Shown here in pieces: positions 46,001 through 58,000 of a stretch of DNA of 64,000 bases; position 1 is the stretch's first letter; each line of letters starts with the position of its first letter. Both the position numbers and the translations under genes were made by a program. Under the pieces are notes generated by a model that made no database searches, was not told the DNA's origin, and saw only the letters and a list, made by a program, of their open reading frames with translations. The DNA lies in contig NC_088310.1 of assembly GCF_910592395.1 (NCBI RefSeq), positions 10,609,501 to 10,673,500 on the forward strand, in the 5' to 3' direction. The DNA is from Lineus longissimus. Its lineage: Eukaryota > Nemertea > Pilidiophora > Heteronemertea > Lineidae.

Positions 46001-49000
46001 CAGCAGTTTAATGTAACAGGTGTAACCAACCACCAATAATTGAATTTACTTGTGGAAGACTCAGATTAAGGCTGTTCATATGTTTCTGATTCTGCTACAC
46101 CTCCTTGGGTTATACCTTCAGTTGGTGGCAATTCTTTGATAATTTTACAGCGGGAGCTGGCACTCCGTTAATACGATCCATCTTTTTTTTCTTTAGCTCA
46201 CTGGAACGCTTTCCAAATTCACGAGACCAAGCAATTTGCTGAGGCGATCTTTGTTTTTTAGGAATTGAAGTAGATGGTAGATTAGATACAGAGGCTGTTA
46301 CATCTTTCTCTTGGGAGTTGTTCATGGAACTTCGTTCGCAGTTTCCTGTTGTCCACTCTGCATTTATTTCCCGAAAATTTGCTGTATCTGTTGGCTCTCG
46401 CTGTGTGTTCTTCTCGCTATTTCGTATACTACCGGCTTCGCCGTATGTGGCGCTACAATTGCTGAGAGTGAGTAAGCTAGTTGTGGCCACGGCCATAAGA
46501 CCCCCCAATTTTAAACTGAGAAAACCAGTCCACCTATCCAACTCATTCATCACAATATAATCATTTCTAAGATCCTCGTGCAGATTATCTCTGTCACAAT
46601 TCGGTAAAATCCACCCAGCTAAGGAGGAATAAGCTTTGATGGCCGTTTTGCTAAATGTGTCACTAACTCTGGAGGATAAGCTGCTTTGATAAATCCTATG
46701 ATATTTTAAAATTTCTTTTTCTGACATATAGTCAAGATCGTTAAAAGTTAATTGCTTCCCAGTGATTTTTTTTGTCTTTCCAGTGGCAACTAAAACCTTG
46801 TTTGGACAAGACTTGACTGGGTGTTACTGGATTTTGACTGGGGTTACACTAGTTTGTTGCCTAGTCTGATTTCTATTCATCTTTAGTTGATAGTTAGTCT
46901 GTCTGCTAGTCTGACTGCTAGTCGGTATTGAGGACACTATGGCATCTATCCCGCTAAAACAAAACTTCTATAAAGCGTGTTCACAATATCTTTCTTGTCA
47001 ATTGTCTCCATTTATAAACCAAAAAATTAACCTAATTCTTTACGCTCATGATTTAAGAATTTTGAAATTTTAACTGTGCGTCTGAAACAATAAATATGTG
47101 CATTTTGTACGGGCCTTTTGTCCCATCTTTTGTGATAGCCAACTGAATTCCATCTTTTGTGTTTTGCAAAGCTATTCCACTTCCTTGCAGATAATTGTCC
47201 TCCGTGGTTCTAAGATGTTAAGATGATGGCCTCGGCGGTTAGACGGTTGCACTGTGGATTGGATGGTCACGGGTTCGAACCCCGGCGAATCTGTTTTTTT
47301 ACAAAAAGACGAGACGAGAGCGGCACGGCGGCAAGCAGCGTAAAAATACTCGGACATAAATTGGCCTAAAACTCCGCTTTACTTCAACCCAACACCGATT
47401 CGTTTTGGCACAGGTGATTATAAAGAAGTTGGTCGGAGCATATCACTACTTGTGACGGAAAGTATCGATTAAAGCTGTTATATTTTGGGATTTTATATCT
47501 TGGTGCTAGACGCTTTTTGCCAATTCAAAATGGCGGATTCAATGCATGCGAATAATGTACAGGCAGCCGCAGTGTTTACCCGCCTCAATAAAAGGGCACG
47601 GACTCAGTCTTGTGACAATGGCGTAAGGTGGCCACCGAAACGGACAATTCTGTTTGTGGTGAGAAGAATAATGACTCTCACGCCGTGTCGGATTCAGGGT
47701 CGCATGGACTAAACGAGAGAGAAAATGATTCTACTGCTACGCAGGGCCGGGGGAAGGCCAAAGTCAAAAAGAGCAAAAGGCTGGCAGCCCGACTGCAATT
47801 GATGGTGCTGGGAAAAAGGGCGATTTGTACGCTGCTGTCCTTTGTGCAATTCAAGCCTCCGAAAAGAGAATTGCCAGTCGTATTGATGACCTAGAGTCGC
47901 GTCTGGAGGAACGTATTGTCAAAAGGCTAGATAATGTTATAACGAAAAAAAATTGCCTATAAGATACGTGGAGTCAGGGAGGACTTGGAGGCATCAATTC
48001 TGGATGTCCGTGATGAGATGGATACTATCAGGAAATCTGTCAAACCTTCTTCAAAGGACTGCTCTTTGTGTGTTGTTATTCGCAATCTGATTGAAGGCGC
48101 TAACGAGTCGTCCGTGGAGCGTAAAGTGAACGCACTGATCCGAGAAGCCTTAAAACTGGACGTTGTGGTCGTGAGTGCTGAACGGAAGCATTCATACAAT
48201 GCAAGGCCGGGTATTGTTCTTGCCAAATTCAAGTGTGCTGATGACAAAAAACGTGTAATGCAGTCTAAGAACCTTCTGAGAGATAGTCGGCAATATTCTG
48301 CTGTGTCGATAAAGCATGACAAGCCAAAACATGAACGTATCATGGAAATGAACATTCGTACTATTGTGAATAGCATTCCTGGAGCACGTGATCATGTCAG
48401 TTTCGAAGGTGATCGGGTCGTTAAGGCCCGATGCGATGAAAAGCCCAGGTGTGACCGTAAGGCACGGGACGGGGAACATAATACTGGTTGGAATACCGTA
48501 AATTCGGGTCGTCGCCGTCAAGACCAAGATAGCCATGCGACGGCCAGAGTCGACGACCTCGCGAGGCAAGCGGAAATTAATGGGCAGCGGAATACACGAA
48601 GAGTCGATCAACGCTATGTGGAACAGACGAATACGAGGAATTATCGAAAGGGCTCAAATCGACACGCTTGAGAAAAAGAGACCGGTAATTATTTCTCCGA
48701 ACTGTCTACCATTCAGCTGAACACACGTAGTGTAATAACTGTTGACAATTTTAAGAATAAGCTCGTCGATTTTCAAAGCCTGGTATTGTGTAATGACTTT
48801 GACTGTGTAGCAGTGACTGAAACGTGGCTAACGTCGAAAGTCTCGGACAGCGAGGTGCTGCCAGATACTTATTGCTTGTTCCGTAGGGATCGACCAAATG
48901 ATGATCGGGGAGGGGGTGTTCTTCTGGTTTTGAAAAGTGACATCCAGAGTGCGAGACGGTCAGATTTGGAGGTTGATAACCTAGAATGTATTGTAGTCCA

Positions 49001-52000
49001 ATTAAGTGGTAGTGATGGGAAGAAGCATGGTGTTGTGGTGTGTTATCGCCCACCTGACCGTGATGTTGTTTCAGTTCGTGAGTTTATCGGACAGTTTAGA
49101 ACGATCCTAGATAGCTGTAAAAATCATTTTTATGATGTGTGTGTTTTGGGTGATTTCAACTTTCCTAGTATTGATTGGTCTATCGTTGCATGCAACTCGG
49201 TAAATGACGTTGCGCAAGAGTTTTGTGATCTCTTGTTTGACTTTTCATTGTGGCAGTTTGTATATGAGCCCACGCATAGGGCAGGTAACATTCTTGATCT
49301 TGTATTGTCTAACAGACCGGAGCAAATTAGTGATTTAGAAGTTTGGCCAGACAGCTTTTGTTCGGATCACTACCCGGTTGTGTTCACGTTGGGGATGAAT
49401 GTAAATAGGTCAAAGCAAAGGCCAAGGTCGGTGTTGGATTGGAAGAGTGCTAATATTATTGGATTGCGTGATTTTCTTTGTGAAGAGTTTGGTCATGGTT
49501 CAGATTTTAAAGAATGAAATGAAGATCTCGATGTAGAACTTGTATGGCAGGACTGGCTTGGTATTGTTAAAAGGGGTGTTGAATTTTTTGTTTCCAAGAA
49601 AGTGTTAAAAAGCTCTAAGAGACCACGGTGGGTAACTGGTGAGTTGAAGCACTTGTCAAATAAGGTGAAGACAGCACTGCGTAAGAACAAGAGGGACGGG
49701 CGTGACATCTCCTGGAATAAATATAGGGCACTGAGAAATAGGCTGAGAGATAAGTCGCGCACAAGTTACCAATTGTATATTGAGTCAGTGGGGAGGGATG
49801 CGAAGACAAATCCGAAACGCTTTTGGTCTTTCTATCACAGCAAAGTAAAAGCTGATCGGATACCAACAACAGTTAGTCACAATGGAGTGAAGGCTGGGGA
49901 AAACGGGGAAAAAGCGAGCTTGTTCAACAACTATTTTGCGTCAGTCTTCTCTGATGAGGTTATTGACTCAAACATGCATAGGTTGATTAAGTCGTTGGAG
50001 GATTGTCTGGCACTACAAGATGATCTTGAAAATGTAGCCCGTTGGTGTAAAACGTGGGGATGTGCTTAAATGCAATTAAATGTCAATGTATGAGTATCAC
50101 CAGGAAGCTTAACCCTACAGTATACTATTATAATATTCATGGTCGTGCTTTAACCAAGGTCGACAACGTTCGGGACCTAGGTGTCGTGGTCAGTAGCGAT
50201 TTGACTTTCAATTCTCATATTAATCTGACTGTTAAAAAGGCAAATCAGACTTGGGCAACGATTAAGCGTGTGTTTGATAGGAAAAGGAGCCCGAAATTAA
50301 TGCGTCTGTTATTTGAATCCCTTGTCAGGTCAAAATTGGAATATAATTCCGTTTATTGGGATCATATCATCAGGGAAAACTTGGTCAAGCTGGAAAGGGT
50401 TCAACGCAGAGCCACAAGGCATATGTTAGGTGAAGAACTAAGTTACAAAGAGAGGCTCTCTGTTATGTCTATGTTGCCTTTGTCTTACAGGCGGGAGATG
50501 TCTGACCTCAATTTTTTGCACAATTGCTTTATCGGTAAAATCGATTTGGACACTTCAAAATATATATCTTTTAGAGAAAGGAGGGGTGACCCACTTCTTA
50601 TACGTGGTGCTAGATGTAGAACGGAGACATATTGCCGGTCATTTTTTAATCGTGTGGAGAGCACGTGGAATGCCCTGCCTATGAGTGTGCGTTGTGCGGC
50701 GAGTCCTAACGCCTTCAAGCGATCCATCAGGGACTTTTATGAAAGCCAGCTGATGGAACGTTTTGACCCGGACAACGCGTGCTCATGGGTTGGGCGTTGC
50801 AGGTGTCCTTTTTGTCGCTATTAAAAAACTGCTTTTACATGTTTTATTAAAATTATTATACTATTTTAGGGGTCCCGTGAATGGGTCTTAATTGAACCTT
50901 TGGCGCTCCCTTTTGGGCACCTAGTTTTACTGTTATTTCGACCATATGTTTTATTTGTATTTTCATCACTGTTGTTTTACTATGTATATAATTTTATGTT
51001 GGTGCTCAATAAAGTTGTTGAAATTGAAATTGAAAAAAAGATCAAGCCACAACCCAAAATAGTTCCCATCGCCGTAATACCTTTCAAGAGTTAAATTACA
51101 ATCGTGTGTTTTCTTAATATCTTTGGACATGAAATGTTTTGTCACTTCTTCCCACTGATCTAACAATCTCATTCCTTCAGGATATATTTTATTAGCCACT
51201 CCCTCGATTGTAACTTTCAAATTTGAAATTCCTGGATTTTCGAATTTTTCACTGTCTCTTATGCCGTCGTTATGTGTGGTTACAAATAATAACAAAATTC
51301 CTTTGATGGATCTTTTTGGAAAATTTATATTTTCATTAATTATTGTTTCGTTTGTCTCCACGTTTATTATCTTGTATGTTGATGTATCCAATCGTAAAAT
51401 ACCGAAAATCCAGAATTATAGTTATTTTGTAATTGCCCCGCAACTCTTTTATCTGTAACAGTGTCATATTCCATTATATTTTTCAATTGATAATTCATAT
51501 TCGCCGTTGTGGTTGTGAAAATTACACCCTCTTTTGGTGCCAAGGTCATGCTGAATATAACGTCCTCCTGAATGGGAAATTTATAAAACGGAGCGTGGGT
51601 TGAGAGCAAGTCAAAGTCTATTGGGATTTTGTACTTATTGTCAAAAACGTCTTTTAAAGTCTTCTCGTTGCTTGTTTCCCCGGTGACGTCAACCAAAGCT
51701 ACCCCGGATCTAAGTTATCTGACGTTACTGCTTTGGATTCCCTGAAATACTCGATTTTCTCTCTCCTCATTGACCAGCCATATGTCTTTGTAGGTGGCAT
51801 ACATATTATACTTATCGATTTCGAGAAGGTTTTCGGTCCCCCACTTAACAGTCAGTTTTGAAATAAGATTTCTCCCCAAATCATTTACTACAGAATTTTT
51901 GTTGTTTTCTGAGATAATAACATCCGCCGACAGATAAACACTACCAGGTACAAAGAAGGAATTATTATTTAACTTTTGAATCCTCACATCCAGAGTTTCC

Positions 52001-55000
52001 TTTGGTTGTGCCGACGATGGGTTGTGAGTGATAACGTGATGGTGACGTTCAGCTTTCAAACCTAGTTGAACGCGGTTGCTTCTTTTTGGGTTTAATACTT
52101 TTCCAGTCGCCATTTAATTATTTAGGAAGATTTTTTCTTCCCCCCTGAACGTTTTAACTCCTTCGATTAAACCATAAACAATGGAACTTACAACAACTAA
52201 CAATAAAATTATCAAATTCTCCGCCAGAAACCCAACAACTGCCCTAACCGATTTCATAATGAATGACACGATCGAACCTATTATTCCTGGTAGAGCTGCA
52301 ACTGATTTCTTAGCCAATTCTTTTAACAAATTAGCAAATTTCTTGAGTCCTTCCTTTACTCTATCTGTAATGCTTGGTTCTGGTTTTGGAGGAGTTGGTC
52401 AAGGGGGATTCAGAGGTTTTCTCAAGGAATTACTGATAGAAAGACCTAAGGTTGTGAAAAACATTGTTATCACAGTTACAACTGCTCCAATAGTTAGGCC
52501 TTCCAATTTGAAGAGTAATTTTAATCTATCTTTCAGAGGTATTTTTGAGTCTGGGTTTTTAATGTAATCTCTCCAAATTCTCTCCCATCTTCTATTTTGT
52601 GTGATTCAGATTCATCATTAAGATATTTCAAATTCTCTTTTCTTGGTCTAATTCTTCCTTTATCATCTTCTTCGTAACAGGAACAGTTTCCTCACTGTTT
52701 CCTCTCCGTACTGTTCATCAAGTAGTGCAATCTTATTGATAAGCCTGGATCTCGTTTCAGCCATCTTTTTCTCACTCAACGTTATTGTCCTAATGTCTTT
52801 ATCATCTCGAGAACCGAATTCTTCTTCTAACTCTTCGTCAGGTGCATTCAATACTTTCTTCATTAATGTTTGATTTCGAATATCTAAACTTCCATCTGAA
52901 CTGCCAGCAGGAGCTGGCACTCCACCATAATCGTTAAGTCCATCTTCGATTAGTATAGATAAATTTGATCTCTGCTCTGTTGGTCTTCTGACTGGTTTCG
53001 GAGTTGAAGGGCGTAACTCATGAACAATTGCCCACGTTTGAATTTGTTCTGGTGATTCTACTTCTGTTTCACGACCGCCACCTTCTAGTCTATTTAAGAA
53101 AGTAGCAGCATCTTTTCTCTCTTGTTCTTTCTTTTTAGTTTCAGCTTCTTGTTGTCTTCTCCTATCAGCAATTAAACCTTCATCTTTGAAATAAACATTA
53201 AGTTCATCTAATTTTCTCAACACTGTGTCACCACCATTAAATCCACTAATTGTAGATCTTGCCAGTAGAAAACCTTTACTATTCGTAATCCTAACCCAAA
53301 CTATTTTCCCTTTATAATTCCAAAGCATGTGAAGAGTTTTAGAATTAAAATTGTTTAAGTAATTTCTCTTCACCCCAACGAATTTCTGTTGCAGTAAAGA
53401 CAAGTTTCGATAGAGTCTTTAATCCTTCGGGGGTAAACTTAAAATGTTGTGTATTGATGAAATGTTTAGAACTTATAACTCCCCTTTTATGCCTTCTGAG
53501 TTTTTGCGCTTCTTCAAACCCCCCCCCCCCCCCCTCTCATCCATATAACCTCTCAATTGTTCAGCCTCAGCTTCAACTTCTTGGTGCAAAGAAACATCGT
53601 AGGTTTCAGAGGGGGTAGAAGAAAATGATGTTTCTGCAGTTAAATTATTTCTTTGTCCAACTCCGGTGTTGTATTGACTATTTGTATCATCGTCGGGGTT
53701 TTCAGGTTTAGGCTCAGAATTAGGTTCAGGATTGTTAAAGTCACTGATATCATCCATTGGGACATATTCATCTCGTCCGCCATCAGCCATTTAGATTAGT
53801 TGAAATACAAATTAAACTGACAACGCCGCCGGCCGCAGCGGCTGAAATAAATTTAATATTTTCATGATCGGTGGATCGAGCTCCCGCTGGGATCATCCAC
53901 AAAACTATCTTTTTTTATTCCCCCACTTAATGTTTTTTCCCGTTTCACTTCGTGTTCCTCAGGTGTCGTTTTATTCCTAGCTTTCAATTTGTAAGTCTTT
54001 ATGGGCGGACCTTTCATTAAAGGAGGTGCAGTATTCTTTTTGCGGTTGATATCATTTTCCCCAATAGTCATTTTTGACGGCGCTATCAAAATATTATTGT
54101 TGTTATTCATGATGTTCCCGATTTTTAAAACCATGTCGGACCCAATGATGTATAAACCCGGGGCGATTACATAATCCAAACTGGTGTGGGTTTCGGCAAT
54201 TGATTTTTGATGCCTTTGAATTGAGGTAGGAATGTCGGCGTGTTTGTTGATTGAGTCTTTTAAAAGTTTGGTAAATTCTTTCTGGGCATCAAATTCAGTT
54301 CCTGTTGCTCCTGTAATTGGAGTTCTGGTGAGTGTTTGAGCCCCTAGTACGCAGTAAACGTATGTTCGGACAGAATCGTTAAGTCGTTCGATACCGGGGT
54401 TTGAGAAACCAGATGACTTAAAAATCATGAATTGTTGATACGTTTGACCGTGGTTCTGTTTGATAACGTCAAAAACATTTTTATGTTGATTAACATGCCA
54501 CTTGATGAAAGTATCTGGATATTTGAAGGCAGCCATTCCAGCATCCCAATCTGCAGTAAACATTGGAGGCATTTTATTTTCGTGAACCTGCATCCGGAAG
54601 AAAATTATTTTTGAGTCATTAATCTAGTAACCAGGATCTGTGATGTTGGGATTATAGTCTGGAACACTCCAAGAAGTCCATCCATCAAAAACCAAAAAAT
54701 CATACTCGTCTTTTAAACCAAACTTGCTCAGCAACTCTCCCAAATTTCCCCGGTTAATGCCATTATTAGTTTCATTAAAATTTATTTCTCCCGGGCTGGG
54801 GATCTGTAAGTTTTTCATAATTTTACCAATCTGGTAATATGTGTGGAATCTATAAAACGATCTGATCATTGGAATTTTTTGATTCAAGTGTTGGTTAACC
54901 GAATTACTCCACAGCCGGTTGTTGCAAACCACACTGCCATGTTAAATTGATTCTGGTAAAAGGACAATTGTTTTTTTTCCAGTCGCAAACAATCTGATCT

Positions 55001-58000
55001 ATTTTTCAAACGTAAAAATCCCGGAGTTATATTACTTTCTTTTATTTTGAAAAAGTCGTCATCACTAACATAAACCGCAAAATTAAAAAAGTCATAATCA
55101 ATAGTCTTTCTGTGTTTTGTCGCCAGCGGATAGTACATCATTTATTTAAGCGAAATAGGGGGAGCACTTTAATTTTACAGAAAATATCTGTTTCTACAAA
55201 CCTATTTTGTTGACAAAAGTAAGACACTCTTAAACAATAAACCATCTGCAATTTTCTGCATTGTACCGTACCGTGGAAGACGGTGACCAGATAAAGATGC
55301 AACGATACGAACCGAATTGTAAGAAAATGGTAAATAAGTGTACGAATCACATAAAACTAGAAATCACTGATGAGAATGGTAAACTAATTAATTTCAGAGG
55401 AACAGAGGTTTCTTTAGAATTAAGAATAGAGTTAAACTCTTGTGGTGAAGCACAACTTTGTTGTTAAGGACGAAGTCTGATGAGATCATTAAAGGAATTT
55501 TATGTTTTTTTTATTTTTGGAGGCTCCCACAAGGAATATATTTTTAATCTTTAAGATTTTAATTTAATTTAATTTTTCAGTTTTTTTAGTTAAGAGATTT
55601 TAATTTTTTTTTTATTTTCAGTTTTTTTAGTTTTTTTAGTTTAGAGATTTTAATTTTTTTTAATTTTAATTTTTTTAATTTTAAGAATTTTTTTTAATTT
55701 TAAGAATTTTGGATTTATTACAAATAAAATTTCACGATGTTGGTTTTTTTTTCCTTTGTAAACAAATTATATATCAGGATTTCCCTTCAAATTTTCCCTC
55801 TGGGGTTCCGTCATCTTGTTGAACCGTTCTGGTAGATAAGTTGTTATTTCATTAATACACATCAATTTTGAAAACACTAGAGTAATTTCCAGTCTTTCGC
55901 CAAACTTACTTTGTGCTTAACAGATATCTTTTATTTTGTATTTTTCACCAATTTCTAAGTCTTCGAGTTTACCATCATTTTTTGGTGTTTAACTCTTTCG
56001 CGTCCGCTCCCGGGCATGGCCGGGTTGCGTTCCCAACAGTTGACGGCCGCTCCCGGCCATGTCCGGGACCCTATCTTCCCCGATTCAATGCTTGTAGAGC
56101 CTACTATGTGTACTAGGGATAAAATACGAGCACACCGTCTGCTTCGCAGATAGTATCGCCATCTATACAAATTTTTGACACGTTATATTGGCGGTATGGG
56201 AGCTGGTATTGACCTTTTAGTCGGGCATCTTACCACGTGCATGGTGTGATATTTGTTCCTGGTTTTCGATTTTGCTAGACATAGGTAAAAGCCCTATTTA
56301 CACATGTAACTGTTACTAACACGTAGTTTTAAGTCCAGAAGTCACAGAAATACATTTTGAACGGCTACGTTCTGTTTGGGAAAAGGGAGCAAAATAAGAT
56401 GACACATCTGGTATTTCAACTCCAGGTTGTTGAGTACTTCATGCAGGAATTCAAAACAGGGCTTCCAGGGGATCTTCCACATCCCAGAGGTAGATTCTCT
56501 GATGCAGGAGATGCTGTGAGGCTGGAGGCAAGAACAAAAGCTTGTCTTCTATATTGTTCTTTGAATGTTTCCTCCCAAAATTGAATGTTTTCAGTGATAA
56601 ATAACTAAAGGTAAACCATTTTGATTCATTTCAAAACCGTTCATAATCATTGAAAAATTTGAAAAAGATTTCGACCCTTGCACTCAGTTACTATAATATT
56701 TTGCCTACAAGGGGTTAATCTTTTGACCTGAAACACTACATGCTATTAGCTTATGTTCTTATCATCATTTCCTGAAAGTTTCAAAGCTGTATTGAGTAAA
56801 ATAAACTTTCTAAACGTTTTGAAGTGAAAAAAAGGAAAGTTTCCCTTTTTGCACCGAATGACCCCAGATTTTAGACCCCAAGGGTTTAAAATTTTTGAAA
56901 ACGTTGACTATGTTCATGTAGCTAAAGGTCTTGCCATTAGTTTGTAAAAGTTTCACCTTCATATTCCAAGCAATAAAAGTTCTATGAATTTTTAAGCCAA
57001 AAAATTCATTTTCTGCGTTCTTCCAAAAAAAGTATGCGGCTAGAGACTACGGTACACTATAAAAGTATATGGACGCGAAAGGGTTAAGGTTTGAAATCCA
57101 TGCTCAAATCCTCTAAAGATTTTGATAGATTTTCGACATTTTCGACTTCTTTATTTTCATTCATTTTTAAAAAAATAGACGAATTATCAAGTTTTGAACA
57201 ATTTAAGAAGAAAAAAAATCTTAAATGGAACAAATTAGGTATCAACTTAAAAAATAATTTTGTCGAGATTGTCTTTCTGACGTTTTAAAGAAAAACTACA
57301 ACCACCATCTAAAATCTGAAAAACATAAAAATATCACAAAAAAACCATCAGAGGAATTAAATAGAACACTAACACCAGCGAACGAACTTCCCCCAATTCA
57401 GAACGAACTTCCCCCAATTCAGAACGAACTTCCCCCAATTCAGAACGAACTTCCCCCAATTCAGAACGAACTTCCAGAGGAAGACATTGATACCTGTTCT
57501 ATTAATACTTCACAACTCACAGAAAAAGAGGACGATTTTTTGTCAATGGCGGGAAAAATTGAAGGAATAGAAATCTGGAAGAAAGGAAAAAACCCATTTA
57601 CCTTCAGATTTTGTAACTGTTCAATTTAGACAACCACAAGTAGTAACAGACTTGTCGAATTACAAAGAAAAATTTGTTGAGATTGTGTCACTTCTAAAAA
57701 GCTATCATTTTAAGATAAGTATTAATGTGGAAGTTAATTTCTCTAAAGCTTCTTTTTTGAAGATTAATGATGAAATACTTCGTGGAATTTAATCTCCTTT
57801 TGAAGTTGTTTTTTTAAAAATCAAAACCAGAAGTTGCCGTATAAAAATGTTTGGATTACATCACACTACAAATCGAAGAGAGATATTTTAAAGGAAGCGG
57901 ACTGACGCTTAAAAAGATAAACAGAGCGGATTTATTTTTAGCTGCGTACAAAGACACCAAAGGCAGGCACTTCATTAAACTTCCTTTCAAATCTAGTTCG

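Larger units (their letters stand above)
47217..51037 (+). mobile_element. CR1/L2-like LINE lacking the RT core, with a tRNA-like 5' head
   Basis: A 3821-bp unit with target duplication AAGAT at 47212-47216 and 51038-51042. It begins with tRNA-like A and B boxes, contains ORF1 and an ORF2 whose reverse-transcriptase core is deleted, and ends in GTTGTTGAAATTGAAATTG plus A. This microsatellite-type tail is usual for CR1/L2/Jockey-clade elements. Because both ends abut the same duplication, the head and body entered as one unit. It interrupts the capsid gene. Confidence 0.88.
47053..52113 (-). pseudogene. Polinton major capsid protein (double jelly-roll), split by a LINE
   Basis: Reads from the ATG at 52113 (MATGKVLNPKRSNRVQ) through SVYLSADVIISEN, LISKLTVKWGTE and VFQGIQSSN, all typical of Polinton/adintovirus hexon-like capsid proteins. 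An in-frame TAA lies at 51715-51717, then the same frame continues to about 51380, where a frameshift moves it. The second jelly-roll region runs to GDGNYFGLWLDL at about 51043. There a 3.8-kb LINE interrupts it with an AAGAT target duplication. The last about 50 codons (LRTTEDNYLQGSG..., then IFIVSDAQLKFQN) continue beyond the insertion at about 47211-47053. Nonsense, frameshift and insertion make it a dead copy. Confidence 0.85.

Noticed and set aside
45854-46039. 61-codon plus-strand ORF near the left Polinton end
   Set aside because: Short, no family pattern and opposite to the neighbouring gene block.
47223-47290. Functional tRNA gene
   Set aside because: B box is perfect, but the acceptor and anticodon stems do not pair.
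55268-55350. Minus-strand ORF opposite the small Polinton gene
   Set aside because: No signature; the plus-strand frame has the ITDENG-type motif.
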